A stretch of 64,000 bases of DNA from assembly GCF_023701525.1 (NCBI RefSeq), contig NZ_JAMQAW010000002.1, forward strand, positions 300,759 through 364,758. Direction: 5' to 3'. A program made the position numbers and the translations under genes. Of the stretch, positions 43,936 to 56,999 are shown piece by piece. The stretch comes from Streptomyces albipurpureus (GTDB taxonomy: Bacteria; Actinomycetota; Actinomycetes; Streptomycetales; Streptomycetaceae). The notes beneath the pieces are model-generated. The model made no database searches, was not told where the DNA came from, and saw only the letters and a program-made list of their open reading frames with translations. Numbering within the stretch: the first letter of the stretch is position 1; each line of letters starts with the position of its first letter.

Positions 43936-44273
43936 GCCGGGGCCACCCCGGTACCCCGCGACCGCCCGAGGACGACAGCCGCCGCCTGCCGCATCCGCAG
44001 CGCCTCCCGGTCGAGCGCCCCGGTGCCGTCCTCCGTGAGCCGGTAGTAGCGCCGCGCCCGCCCGTCGACGATCTCCTCGTCGCCGGGGGCCACCAGCCCG
44101 GCCCGCTCCAACCGCTCCAGCGCGCCGTAGAGAGTGCCGACAGCGATCCTGAGCCGCCCATCGGTCGCCTGCTCGGCAGCCTTGATGATGCCGTAGCCGT
44201 GCAACGGTCCGTCCAAGAGCGCAGCAAGGATGAAGTACTGCGATTCCGTCAAGGACGGATTCTGTCGTGTCAT
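43932..44273 (-). CDS. PadR family transcriptional regulator
   Basis: The 113-residue protein is a compact PadR-type winged helix: SQYFILAALLDGPLHGYGII, then RIAVGTLYGALERLERAGLV and the wing ARRYYRLTEDGTGALDREAL. PadR proteins are dimeric repressors that release a long palindromic operator on binding ligands. A perfect 35-bp palindrome sits directly in front of the start codon, so autorepression is very likely. It is the first gene of the set that continues with the overlapping membrane protein and PAP2 phosphatase. Confidence 0.93.
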   Translation of the reverse strand: MTRQNPSLTESQYFILAALLDGPLHGYGIIKAAEQATDGRLRIAVGTLYGALERLERAGLVAPGDEEIVDGRARRYYRLTEDGTGALDREALRMRQAAAVVLGRSRGTGVAPA

Positions 44274-44275
44274 AC

Positions 44276-44310
44276 GCCGAGCATATATCGAGTATCGATA
44301 TATGCTCGGC
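44276..44310. promoter_or_regulatory. Perfect 35-bp palindromic PadR operator
   Basis: GCCGAGCATATATCGA-GTA-TCGATATATGCTCGGC is a perfect inverted repeat with 16-bp arms, starting three bases upstream of the padR start codon. Its A+T-rich centre (ATATATCGA...TCGATATAT) resembles known PadR-type operators. Because it overlaps the expected ribosome binding site, bound PadR would block its own transcript, or the transcript may be nearly leaderless. Confidence 0.85.
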
Positions 44311-45186
44311 GACGTCAAAGTGATCGCCCGCAGAGCTCCACGCCCGGGGCGGGCGTCGCACTCCCCCGGAGCGCAAGGGGGAGCCTGCGGACCCTCGATC
44401 CATCCGCGCGGCATCGGTGGAGTAGGCGTGGCCGGGGAAGCCACCTGGTGTCGTAGGGCCCGGTTGTCGGCGTCGGAGCCGAACCGCGTCCGGGGGTGCT
44501 GGCGCGATGGGCCGAGCTCTACCAACAGCTCAGCTCGGGGGCGGCCCGGCGTAGAAGAGGCTGTGCGGCAGCGCCATCGCTCGCCTCCTCAGGCTCGGTA
44601 CGCCAACGGGCGAACCCGTTGGCGTACCGGTCCGGGCTCCTCTCGGGCATCGTGTTCGTCAGCCCGCCGCCGAGCAGCGGGGTGGGGGCGCGAGGGCTGT
44701 GAGCAGGTCCCGGCCGCTCGCTCTTCCTACTCCAGGCCCTCAGGCACTTCGTCCAGCGGTCCGGCACAGACCGCCCTCTCCTCGCGTTGCTGAACCGGAC
44801 CTGAGAGAGCGGGTGGCCATCGCGGCCCCGCACCGCGACGGTCTCGCCCGTCCTGTTCCCCACGCGAATCCGGTCAACCACATCGGCCTGCCACCGGGGA
44901 AGGGCGCTTGCTGGCTCATCGTTCCCGTCTCCTGGGTACGGGGTCCACGTCCAGGGTGAGGGGGTGGTCCCGTGTGCCCTCACCGCCGTCGGATGGACCG
45001 AGGCGAGGACAGCGGTCTCCGCCCTCCCCCAGGCCCGGCTGGTCGGCGTGCGGCGAAGCGGGAAGGGCAGCTGCTGGACGGTGTCGCCACCGCCTCATCG
45101 GGAGGGCGGAGCAACGGATGGGAGCTCTTGGACGCGGATCTGCGTTCCGGCTGGCCCAGGCCCGGACCGTGCGGCGATCCGTCGCA
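44311..45186. other. Gene-poor stretch between PadR set and kdpD
   Basis: No gene is supported in these 876 bp. Open frames are present on both strands, but none has a domain, ribosome binding site or consistent codon bias. A very strong hairpin at 44596-44629 is listed separately. Confidence 0.5.
44596..44629. terminator. Strong hairpin of uncertain role
   Basis: CGGTACGCCAACGGG and CCCGTTGGCGTACCG form a perfect 15-bp stem with a CGAA tetraloop. It lies about 560 bp beyond the kdpD stop (minus strand) and 290 bp upstream of the PadR operator, so it may insulate the PadR promoter from upstream transcription. It could alternatively be part of an unrecognised small RNA. Confidence 0.5.
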
Positions 45187-47742
45187 TCAGGTCATCGCCG
45201 TGGTGGGCAGGTCGGCGGCTGTCGGGCCGCCCGCGCCCGGTTGGAGGGAGAGCACCATGGTGAGGCCTCCGCCGGGGGTGTCCTCGGCGTTCAGGGTGGC
45301 TCCCATGGCCTCGGTGAACCCCCGGGCCACAGCCAGTCCGAGGCCGGCTCCGGGGCCGCTCTGGGCATCTCCGTTGCGCTGGTAGGGGGCGAAGATGCGC
45401 TCCTTCGCCTCGTCGGGCACCCCGGGGCCCCGGTCCACGACGCGTAGTTCGACGCGGTCGGCGAGCGAACTGGCCGACACCAGCACGGGCTCGTTCCCGG
45501 GGCTGTGGGTGACGGCGTTCTCGACGATGTTGGCGACGGCTCGCTCCAGCAGGCCCGGGTCGACGCGGACCATGGGGAGGTTCTCCGGGATGTCGAGCAC
45601 CACGCTGGCATCCGGCAAGCCGCCGACCGCCAACGGGACGACCTCGTCGAGGTCGATCTCGCGGATGAGGGGGTTGACGGCACCGGTCTGCAGCCGGGAC
45701 ATGTCGAGGAGATTGCCCACCAGGTTGTCGAGGCGATCGGCTCCGACTTCGATACCGGCCAGCAGTTCGGTCCGGTCCTCGTCGGACCACTCGATGTCGT
45801 CGGAGCGCAGGGAGGTCACCGACGCCTTGATGCCCGCCAGAGGTGTACGCAGATCGTGGCTGACGGCCGCGAGCAGGGCGGTCCGGATGCGGTTGTTCTC
45901 GCCCAGTTCGCGTGCGTGCTCGGCCTCCCCGACGAGACGTCGGCGATCGAGCACGCCGGCCGCCTGGGTGGCGAAGGCGAAGAGCACCCGGCGGTCCTCG
46001 GCCGGCAGGACCCGGCCCGAGAGCGCGAGTGTCATGTGCTCGCTGATGGGCATGTCCGCGTCGGCGTCCTCGGGTCGGAGCAGCGGACGGCCGTGCGGGC
46101 GGGGCTCCCCGACGCTGCTGGTGCAGGTCCACGGGCCGACGTCGCCCTCGCGTTCCAGCAGCGCGACGGAGTCCATGCCGAAGGTCTCCCGGACCCGTTC
46201 CAGCAGGGCGTCGAGGCTTGTCTCCCCCCGCAGGACGCTGCCGGCCAGGAAGGAGAGGATCTCGGACTCGGCGCGCAGCCTGGCTGCCTGGTGGGTTCGG
46301 CGGGCGGCGAGATCGACCACGGACGCGACGGAGACTGCCACGATGACGAAGATGACCAGGGCGACGATGTTCTCGGGTTCGGCGATGGTCAGTTGGTGCA
46401 GGGGCGGGGTGAAGTAGTAGTTGAGCAGCAGTGATCCGAAGGCTGCTGACGCCAGGGCGGGGGTGAGCCCGCCGATCAGGGCCGCGGCCACCGTCAGCGT
46501 CAGGAACAGGAGCACATCGTTGGCGAGCCCGACGTCGGGAACCGCGTTGTCGAGCAGGAAGGTGAGGAGCACCGGGCCCACGACACCGACGAGCCAGCCC
46601 CACACGATCCGGGAGCGGCCCAGGCGCGCGCCGCGGGCCACGGGCAGGCCGCGCCCCTTGGCCACTTCGTCATGGGTGACGATGTGGACGTCGAGGTCGG
46701 GTCCGGACTCACGGGCGACGGTGGCGCTCACCCCGGGGCCGAAAACGTACTGCCAGGTTCTTCGGCGGCTGACTCCGAGCACGATCTGGGTGGCGTTCAC
46801 TCCGCGTGCGAAGTCGAGCAGGGCGGACGGGATGTCGTCACCGATGACGTGGTGGAAAGTGCCGCCCAGATCCTCCACGAGGGCCCGCTGGACGCTCAGT
46901 TCCTGGGGCGAGGCGGAGGTGAGGCCGTCGCTGCGGGTGATGTAGACGGCGAGGACCTCGCCGCCGGCGCCCTTCTCGGCCAGCCGGGTGGCGCGCCGGA
47001 TGAGCGCGCGGCCCTCCGGGCCGCCGGTGAGGCCGACGACGATGCGTTCACGGGCCTGCCAGGTGGTGCGGATGTTGTGTTCGACCCGGTATTCCCTGAG
47101 GTGCTCGTCGACGTGGTCCGCCACCCAGAGCAGCGCCAGTTCGCGCAGCGCGGTCAGATTGCCGGGGCGGAAGTAGTTGGACAGGGCGGCGTCGACTTTG
47201 TCGGGTTGGTAGATGTTGCCGTGGGCCATCCGGCGGCGCAGGGCCTGCGGGGCCATGTCGATGAGTTCGATCTGGTCAGCGCGGCGGACCACCTCGTCCG
47301 GGACGGTCTCACGCTGGCGGACGCCGGTGATGGTGGCGACGACATCGCCGAGGGACTCCAGGTGCTGGATGTTGACGTTGGAGACGACGTCGATGCCGGC
47401 GTCGAGGAGTTCCTCGATGTCCTGCCAGCGTTTGGCGTTCCGGGAACCCGGGATGTTGGTGTGCGCGAGTTCGTCGACGAGGGCGACCGCCGGTCTGCGT
47501 AGCAGCACGGCGTCCACGTCCATCTCGGTGAAGGTCGTGCCCCGGTACTCGATCTCGCGGCGCGGGATCTGCTCCAGGCCGTGCAGCATCACTTCGGTGC
47601 GGGGGCGTTTGTGGTGTTCCACGAAGGCGACCGCGCAGTCGGTGCCGCGCTCGACGCGCCGGTGGGCCTCGGCGAGCATCGCGTACGTCTTTCCGACGCC
47701 TGGTGCCGCTCCGAGGTAGATCCGCAGTCTGCCGCGCTTCAT
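45187..47742 (-). CDS. kdpD: Sensor histidine kinase KdpD
   Basis: The 851-residue sensor begins with the KdpD cytoplasmic domain (LRIYLGAAPGVGKTYAMLAE, a Walker-type motif) and a universal-stress-protein-like domain (IVVGLTGGPEGRALIRRATR). Four membrane helices follow between about residues 390 and 500, then a GAF-like segment, and a kinase core with the phospho-His in AAVSHDLRTPLAGIKAS, N-box NIVENAVTHSPG and G-box GAGLGLAVARG. It phosphorylates KdpE in response to low K+ or related signals. ATG 47742 immediately begins the conserved domain. kdpE lies upstream on the same strand, 77 bp away. Unusually, the only structural kdp gene nearby is kdpB. Confidence 0.95.
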   Translation of the reverse strand: MKRGRLRIYLGAAPGVGKTYAMLAEAHRRVERGTDCAVAFVEHHKRPRTEVMLHGLEQIPRREIEYRGTTFTEMDVDAVLLRRPAVALVDELAHTNIPGSRNAKRWQDIEELLDAGIDVVSNVNIQHLESLGDVVATITGVRQRETVPDEVVRRADQIELIDMAPQALRRRMAHGNIYQPDKVDAALSNYFRPGNLTALRELALLWVADHVDEHLREYRVEHNIRTTWQARERIVVGLTGGPEGRALIRRATRLAEKGAGGEVLAVYITRSDGLTSASPQELSVQRALVEDLGGTFHHVIGDDIPSALLDFARGVNATQIVLGVSRRRTWQYVFGPGVSATVARESGPDLDVHIVTHDEVAKGRGLPVARGARLGRSRIVWGWLVGVVGPVLLTFLLDNAVPDVGLANDVLLFLTLTVAAALIGGLTPALASAAFGSLLLNYYFTPPLHQLTIAEPENIVALVIFVIVAVSVASVVDLAARRTHQAARLRAESEILSFLAGSVLRGETSLDALLERVRETFGMDSVALLEREGDVGPWTCTSSVGEPRPHGRPLLRPEDADADMPISEHMTLALSGRVLPAEDRRVLFAFATQAAGVLDRRRLVGEAEHARELGENNRIRTALLAAVSHDLRTPLAGIKASVTSLRSDDIEWSDEDRTELLAGIEVGADRLDNLVGNLLDMSRLQTGAVNPLIREIDLDEVVPLAVGGLPDASVVLDIPENLPMVRVDPGLLERAVANIVENAVTHSPGNEPVLVSASSLADRVELRVVDRGPGVPDEAKERIFAPYQRNGDAQSGPGAGLGLAVARGFTEAMGATLNAEDTPGGGLTMVLSLQPGAGGPTAADLPTTAMT

Positions 47743-47819
47743 CTTCCGGTCCTTGTGATCGAGCGGCGGACGCCGCGGCCCCCGCGGGTCGGCAGGACCC
47801 GCGGGAGCGGTGGTCGGTC

Positions 47820-48503
47820 TCAGACTTCGAATCGATATCCCACACCGGGGAAGGTGATGAAGTGCCGCGGGTGCACGGGGTCTCCTTCGAGTTTGCGCCT
47901 CAGCCGGGCCATGTGTACGCGGAGTTGGTTGCTCCGAGTGGTGAAGGAATCCCCCCAAACCTCCTTGAGTAGCTCCTCCTGGCCGATCGTTCGCCCACGA
48001 CGTCGCACCAACACCTCCAGGAGTTGCCACTCGGTCGCGGTGAGGCGGACGTCGCTTCCTCGGCGTCTGACCCTCTTGCCCAGCAGGTCCACCGTGAAGT
48101 CCTCGGTCGCGATGAGGCAGATGTCGTCGGCGGGTGCCGCCGGCTCCACCCGTCGGGCCGCCGCCCGCAGCCGGGCCACGAGCTCGGCCATGCTGAACGG
48201 TTTGGTGAGATAGTCGTCCGCGCCCGCGTCCAGTGCCTCGACCTTCTCCTCCGAGGTCCGCCGGGCCGAGACGACGACGATCGGCACCCGACTCCAGCTG
48301 CGGAGACGCCTGATCACCTCGATGCCGTCGATGTCGGGCAGGCCGAGGTCCATCAGCACGATGTCCGGGGAACCGTCGATGGCGAGCCGGAGGGCCGTGG
48401 CGCCGTCCGGTGCGGCGGCCACCTCGTACTGACGTGCTCTCAGATTGATCTCAAGAGCGCGTACGAGTTGAGGCTCGTCCTCCACCACCAGCACACTGGT
48501 CAC
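47820..48503 (-). CDS. kdpE: Response regulator KdpE
   Basis: The 227-residue OmpR-type regulator has a receiver domain (VLVVEDEPQLVRALEINLRA; phospho-acceptor Asp in IVLMDLGLPDIDG; Lys in DYLTKPFSMAE) and a winged-helix output domain (DVRLTATEWQLLEVLVRRRG, ending FPGVGYRFEV). The usual partner is KdpD, encoded next on the same strand, and the usual target is the kdp ATPase promoter. The GTG at 48503 is taken as start; the preceding in-frame residues are not conserved in the family. No strong Shine-Dalgarno is evident, so the start is slightly uncertain. Confidence 0.94.
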   Translation of the reverse strand: MTSVLVVEDEPQLVRALEINLRARQYEVAAAPDGATALRLAIDGSPDIVLMDLGLPDIDGIEVIRRLRSWSRVPIVVVSARRTSEEKVEALDAGADDYLTKPFSMAELVARLRAAARRVEPAAPADDICLIATEDFTVDLLGKRVRRRGSDVRLTATEWQLLEVLVRRRGRTIGQEELLKEVWGDSFTTRSNQLRVHMARLRRKLEGDPVHPRHFITFPGVGYRFEV

Positions 48504-49195
48504 CAGCTTTACGCCTTTCTGTCCGTGCGAGCCCACCACCGTGACCCCGCACCGGGGCCGACGGCCCACAACGCTCCGGTGGCCGTCGGTACTCCTCCAC
48601 CAACCGCTCCGCGGTCCACGCGGCAAGTTCCTCGCACTCGGCGAATCGGGGGCCGTAACTCCGTTGGGGAGGAGGCCCCTTGAGGAAACTCCCTGTCCCA
48701 ACACGTCCGGGCTTCCTTGACGTTCCCCATACGCGCTTCGACCCCTTCTTGACGGCTCCCGTACGCGGTGGCTTTGGCAGGCGCAGGGGACGGCCGAACC
48801 ACCCGCTGGACCAACACACGGCGGGCCCGACCCGTGCCCGCGCGGAGGTTTGACGGTTCCCTGACGCGCGCCGGCCCTCCTTTGACAGGTGTTTGACGCC
48901 TCAGGGCTGCCCGCTGTCAGGGAGCCGTAAATTCCTTGGCATCCCATCGGTTTCGGCCGTAGTGCCTGGCCTAGATTCCCCTTCGGCTGTTCCGGGGCGC
49001 GCACGTCAGTGGCATGACGGCGATCGGCGCTCCCGTTCGGTCGGCACGTGGCGGCTCTTCCGGCGTTGCGTTCCACCTACGGCCGCGCTGTCACCGCTCC
49101 TTTGGTGACGGCTACGGCCGAAACGGCTCCCCACGCCCTCCGTACCGGTCCACCGGCCACGGGTGGGCCGGTACTTCCATCAGAAGGTCTTCGCC
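48504..49195. other. Divergent region between kdpE and kdpB
   Basis: These 692 bp hold the promoters of the divergent kdpED and kdpB genes. I searched all frames for a KdpA or KdpF remnant and found none. A KdpE-binding site is expected here, but I cannot point to a convincing element. Confidence 0.55.
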
Positions 49196-51358
49196 ATGCC
49201 TCCAGCCACTCGCCAACAGGCTCCGACCGCTTCCCGGGCCGGCACCCCCGGGGGTGAACACGGTCATCGGCGGGCCGCCCGGCGCAGAGGGGCGAGCGGT
49301 CTCTTCGACCCCGTGCAGCTGCTGACGTCGTTCCCCGGCGCCCTGCACAAATTGCGTCCACGGGCACTGGCGCGGAACCCGGTGCTGTTCGTCGTCGCCA
49401 CCGGGTCGGTTCTCACCACCCTGTCCGCGCTGGTCCATCCCTCTGTCTTCGCCTGGGTGATCAGTATCTGGCTCTGGCTGACCGTGTTCTTCGCCAATCT
49501 CGCGGAGGCCGTCGCGGAAGGCCGGGGCAGGGCCCAGGCGGAGTCCCTGCGCCGGGCGCGTACGGACACGGTCGCGGTGCGGCTGCGCGACAACTGGCGA
49601 ATCGGCACACACCTTCCCTCCGCGGCGACGGAGACCGTCGCCGCCACCGATCTTCAGCCCTTCGACTTCGTCATCGTCGAGGCCGGTGCGTTGATCCCGG
49701 CGGACGGCGAGGTCGTGCACGGCATCGCGGCGGTCGACGAGTCGGCCGTCACCGGTGAATCCGCCCCTGTCATCCGGGAGTCGGGCGGCGACCGGTCGGG
49801 CGTCACCGGCGGAACCACCGTGCTCTCCGACCGCATCGTGGTGCGCGTCACCTCTCGCCAGGGGCACTCCTTCATGGACCGGATGATCGACCTGGTCGAA
49901 GGCGCCTCCCGGCAGAAGACCCCGAACGAGCTGGCGCTCAACATCCTGCTGGCCGCCCTGACCGCCGTCTTCGTCCTCGTGGTCCTCACCCTTCAGCCCA
50001 TGGCCGCCTACGCGGGTGCCGACCAGTCCACCACGGTCCTCGTCGCTCTGCTGGTCACACTGATCCCGACGACCATCGGCGCGCTGCTCTCGGCGATCGG
50101 CATCGCGGGCATGGACCGCCTCGTCCAGCGCAACGTCCTCGCCATGTCGGGCCGGGCCGTCGAAGCGGCCGGCGACATCAGCACCCTGCTCCTCGACAAG
50201 ACGGGCACCATCACGCTCGGCAACCGCGAGGCGGCCGACTTCGTGGCGCTACCCCGTGTCGACGAGTCGTCCCTGGCCAGGGCCGCCCAGCTCGCCTCGC
50301 TGGCCGACGAGACCCCCGAAGGCCGGTCGGTCGTCGTCCTCGCCCAGCGAAAGCACGGGTTGCGGGAGCCTCTCGCGGAGCAACTGAGCCGGGCCAGGTT
50401 CGTGGGGTTCAGCGCGCAGACCAGGATGAGCGGAGTCGATCTGTGGTCGGGTGACAACGCCGCACTGCGCATCCGCAAGGGCGCGGCGGCGGAGGTGATC
50501 GCCTGGGTGCGGATGCGGGGCGGCGCCGTCCCCGCCGAGGCGCGGTGGTTCTCCGACTCCATCGCCGCGTCCGGCGGCACACCCCTGCTGGTCGCCGTGG
50601 ACGACCGGGACGGACCACGCGTCCTCGGTGCCATCCATCTGAAGGACGTGGTGAAGGACGGCATCCGGGAGCGGTTCGCCGAACTGCGGGCCATGGGCAT
50701 CCGCACCGTCATGGTCACGGGCGACAATCCGCTGACCGCCCGGGCCATCGCCGAGGAGGCGGGTGTCGACGACTTCCTCGCCGAGGCCACCCCCGAGGAC
50801 AAGCTCGCCCTCATCAGGAAGGAGCAGGAGGGAGGAAGGCTCGTGGCGATGACCGGGGACGGCACCAACGACGCTCCCGCGCTGGCCCAGGCCGATGTCG
50901 GCGTGGCCATGAACACCGGCACCTCCGCCGCCAAGGAAGCCGGAAACATGGTCGACCTCGACTCCAACCCCACCAAACTCATCGAGATCGTCGAGATCGG
51001 CAAACAACTCCTCATCACCCGAGGAGCACTCACCACCTTCTCCATCACCAACGACGTCGCCAAGTACTTCGCGATCATCCCCGCGATGTTCACCGGCGCC
51101 TACCCGGGCCTGGAAACCCTCAACATCATGGGCCTGCACAGCCCGACCTCCGCCATCACCTCAGCGACCATCTTCAACGCGCTGATCATCGTGGTACTGA
51201 TTCCGCTCGCCCTACGGGGTGTGCGCTACACCCCCGCCTCGGCCCATGACCTGCTACTCCGCAATCTGACCGTCTACGGCCTCGGCGGACTCGTCCTGCC
51301 GTTCGTCGGCATCAAACTGATCGACCTGGTCGTCTCCACGATTCCCGGCCTGGGCTGA
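49196..51358 (+). CDS. kdpB: K+-transporting P-type ATPase catalytic subunit KdpB
   Basis: The 720-residue P-type ATPase has all catalytic motifs: [20 protein letters not shown] in the actuator domain, phosphorylation site [29 protein letters not shown] and the hinge [20 protein letters not shown]. The N-terminal LFDPVQL and closing [17 protein letters not shown] segments are those of KdpB. AGAAGG lies about eight bases upstream of ATG 49196. KdpB normally works only with the channel subunit KdpA and KdpC (and KdpF), encoded as kdpFABC. Neither flank here encodes any of them: non-coding DNA on the left and a convergent protease on the right. The protein itself looks intact. Confidence 0.94.
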   Translation: MPPATRQQAPTASRAGTPGGEHGHRRAARRRGASGLFDPVQLLTSFPGALHKLRPRALARNPVLFVVATGSVLTTLSALVHPSVFAWVISIWLWLTVFFANLAEAVAEGRGRAQAESLRRARTDTVAVRLRDNWRIGTHLPSAATETVAATDLQPFDFVIVEAGALIPADGEVVHGIAAVDESAVTGESAPVIRESGGDRSGVTGGTTVLSDRIVVRVTSRQGHSFMDRMIDLVEGASRQKTPNELALNILLAALTAVFVLVVLTLQPMAAYAGADQSTTVLVALLVTLIPTTIGALLSAIGIAGMDRLVQRNVLAMSGRAVEAAGDISTLLLDKTGTITLGNREAADFVALPRVDESSLARAAQLASLADETPEGRSVVVLAQRKHGLREPLAEQLSRARFVGFSAQTRMSGVDLWSGDNAALRIRKGAAAEVIAWVRMRGGAVPAEARWFSDSIAASGGTPLLVAVDDRDGPRVLGAIHLKDVVKDGIRERFAELRAMGIRTVMVTGDNPLTARAIAEEAGVDDFLAEATPEDKLALIRKEQEGGRLVAMTGDGTNDAPALAQADVGVAMNTGTSAAKEAGNMVDLDSNPTKLIEIVEIGKQLLITRGALTTFSITNDVAKYFAIIPAMFTGAYPGLETLNIMGLHSPTSAITSATIFNALIIVVLIPLALRGVRYTPASAHDLLLRNLTVYGLGGLVLPFVGIKLIDLVVSTIPGLG

Positions 51359-51880
51359 ACGCCGCTCAGCTCATTCCTGCTCCCCTTGCCCACGCCGCGA
51401 CTTGACTCCGACACTGATGTCGGAGGCGGTCCCCGCGGCACAGCCCGGCCGCCGGGCCGGGACCGAGGTGCGTCCGTTCGGCGGCTCTCCCCGCGCATGC
51501 GCGGGGAGAGCCGGACCGGCCGGTGCGGTGCGCCACCATCGCCCGAACACCGCCTGACAGCACGGGCGATCACCGCACCGCGCGCCCGGCGGACATATGC
51601 CTTCCAGCCCTGTCTCCCGACGCATCGGAGAGTGCGGACCGTCGTGGCCGATCTGGTCTTCGTCCCCCTGACCCTCGTGCTGCCCGGGCTTCTGCCCGTG
51701 GGGGTAGGGGGCCCGAACGGCTGTGAGCGTCGGGAACGTCGCCGATCTCGTGGTGGCGTGCTGCCCGGTGGTCCATCCGCTGCTCCGCCGGTGGGGGTTG
51801 GGCGCTCGTAGGGTTTCCCACCGGGCAGCCAATCCGGCGGCAGTGGGCTTCTTGTGTGCGCCGCCGGTGGGGACCTGCGG
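51359..51880. other. Convergent region between kdpB and subtilase
   Basis: No gene is supported in these 522 bp; in particular no KdpC reading frame or remnant is visible directly after kdpB. The region holds a perfect 32-bp palindrome listed separately. Confidence 0.6.
51483..51514. terminator. 32-bp perfect palindrome, bidirectional terminator
   Basis: CGGCTCTCCCCGCGCA is followed directly by its complement TGCGCGGGGAGAGCCG. It lies 125 bp past the kdpB stop between convergent genes and probably terminates transcription from one or both sides. It occurs once in the window. Confidence 0.6.
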
Positions 51881-55264
<3,384 letters not shown>

Positions 55265-55606
55265 AACGGCTCCCTGCTGTACGGGGTCGGGGGGTGAAAA
55301 AGCCGGGAGCGGCCCCGTTCCCCCGCTCCCGGCCGGTAAGAGAAGGAAGATCCAACTCCCGTTGCCCTGCGCCTCACTGATGGCCGAAACTCGACTCTCA
55401 GCACTCCTCCCAGAGAGAGCAGCCGCGCGCCACGGCGATCCCGGCGCACGTCCTCGAAGGTGGCTCGAAGAGGCTCGACGCCGGGTGGTGGGAGCGTCCA
55501 GAGAGGTCGCCCCCGCGGGCGGGCTCTGCAAGTCTCGGGCTGGACACCGGCGGCCGGAACTGCGGCGGTCGGTCACCGGGAGCACTCGTCCACGGGGAGC
55601 CTCACT
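55265..55606. other. Divergent region between subtilase and tailoring genes
   Basis: These 342 bp separate the divergent protease and methyltransferase-like genes and should contain both promoters. I see no supported gene and no clear operator palindrome. Confidence 0.5.
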
Positions 55607-56164
55607 ATGTCTGATACCGCGTTCACCTCGGCAGTCCAGGCGGCCACCGTCCCTACGATCGGCGATCCACTCCACGGTGGCGGCCAAGGAGTGGCAACAC
55701 TGCTGCGGCAACTGGTGATCGCCACCGGGGCCGACACCGTCGTCGAGTGCGGGGCCCGGCTCGTCCTTCCGGTTGCCGAGGCGCTGCGCGCCAACGGACG
55801 CGGCAGGGTGGTGGTCTGCGAGGCACCGGGGGTACGGGTGGCCAAGGCGGGCGCGGCTCTGGAGCAGGCGGGGCTCGCCGCGTACGGAAGCCTGCTCAAC
55901 GTCGGAGCCGGGGAGATGCTGACGGCGGTGCCGGGGCCGGTGGATCTGCTGGTACTCGGCGGGCCGCCCGCGCGGTTCCTGCCGGTGCTGCGGCTGTTGG
56001 AGCCGCGGATGCTGCCCGGCGCGGTGGTCGTGGCAGATGGGGTCCATGAGATGTTCGAGCCGGCCACGGAGTTCCTACGCCATGTCCGGGACGCCGGGAA
56101 CGGTTATGTTTCGCTGCCGCTGGCCCTCGGCCGAGGACTGGAGATCGCTGTCCGCAGCACCTGA
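55607..56164 (+). CDS. O-methyltransferase-like protein (short)
   Basis: The 185-residue protein resembles the class I O-methyltransferases of the catechol type. It has a SAM-binding start (DTVVECGARLVLPVAEALRA), an acidic strand end (GRVVVCEAPGVRVAKAGAAL) and PVDLLVLGGPPARFLPVLRL followed by LPGAVVVADGV. It is about 35 residues shorter than typical members, and the metal-binding Asp of the usual FIDAD motif is replaced (LLVLGG), so catalysis is uncertain. GGGGAG lies seven bases upstream of ATG 55607. It opens a co-directional series of tailoring genes that runs to 63.5 kb. Confidence 0.75.
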   Translation: MSDTAFTSAVQAATVPTIGDPLHGGGQGVATLLRQLVIATGADTVVECGARLVLPVAEALRANGRGRVVVCEAPGVRVAKAGAALEQAGLAAYGSLLNVGAGEMLTAVPGPVDLLVLGGPPARFLPVLRLLEPRMLPGAVVVADGVHEMFEPATEFLRHVRDAGNGYVSLPLALGRGLEIAVRST

Positions 56165-56607
56165 TCCGTTCAACCACCTCGCGTGTGTGCACCGCGCGGT
56201 GCCTGTCCCCCGTAACCCCGCCCGGTGAACCCCGTTGCCGCGAGTTCCGTACCCCGTGCCCGGCGGTTCGTTCCGGTCGCCCAAGGCAGCCGCAGGGCTG
56301 CGAAAGCCCACACATGCGCAGCGCACACGCTCACACCGCGCACCCCGACCGACCGAGGGAGAGCCGTGTCCCCACACCCCGTTGCCGCCCTGTCCACAGC
56401 GCCGGACCATCCGATGGTCGTCCCAGCCGACAGTGCTCGCCAACCTGACTGCGGTCAACCCGCCCTTCCAGCGGGGTTGTTCGCGTCCCGTACTCCATCG
56501 GTCCGGCCCGGCGCCAGCGCGGCGGACCGTGGATACGGGGGCCTCGGGGTTCCCCCGATCCGTCCGGCGGCCTCGCCCGGCACCCGGGGACCACGGGGGC
56601 GAGAGGC
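56165..56607. other. Intergenic region before small peptide gene
   Basis: No gene is supported in these 443 bp. Open frames exist on both strands without domains or ribosome binding sites. Confidence 0.5.
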
Positions 56608-56763
56608 ATGAACCGGTACTCGTCGCTGCGCGGCGCCGTCGTCAGGTACTGCCTGCGGCCGATGGCCCGCGCGCTCCTGGCCCTCGGCTCGATCCACCTG
56701 GGCCTGTACGTGCCGTATGACTTCGATGCCGACGATCCGGCGCGCTACCCGGAGAAGTGGTAG
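56608..56763 (+). CDS. Small 51-residue protein, unknown function
   Basis: An ATG with GAGAGG just upstream starts a 51-codon frame with G/C-rich third positions. The product has a basic N-terminal half with a mildly hydrophobic segment (MARALLALGSIHLGLYV) and an acidic, aromatic end (PYDFDADDPARYPEKW). The closing motif looks like a constrained sequence rather than chance translation, and the gene sits between tailoring genes on the same strand. I do not recognise the family. A leader-plus-core peptide, a small partner protein or a membrane-associated peptide are all possible. Confidence 0.5.
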   Translation: MNRYSSLRGAVVRYCLRPMARALLALGSIHLGLYVPYDFDADDPARYPEKW

Positions 56764-56999
56764 CCCGCCGCACCCGAACCGCCGCACCACCCGAATCTGC
56801 CGCACCACGGCTGCGACGACAGCCCGGTCCGGTGAACGCGGGTGTCCACCACGGCTCGACGCCCACCTGACCGCTGCTGGACGCACCGGGTCCGCAGCTG
56901 GGCACGTCTCCAGGCCTCTTCGAGCGCCGCCCCAGACCCGGATCGCACCGTGGCCCCAGAGACCACCACAGCGTCCACTTCCCCCAGAGGAGAACCCCC

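Noticed and set aside
44519..44983. 154-codon minus-strand frame between padR and kdpD
   Set aside because: It is crossed by a strong hairpin, has no domain and has irregular codon use.
51483..51514. Palindrome CGGCTCTCCCCGCGCA / TGCGCGGGGAGAGCCG resembling a type I-E CRISPR repeat
   Set aside because: It occurs once, has no spaced copies and no cas genes nearby. Its position between convergent genes is better explained as a terminator.
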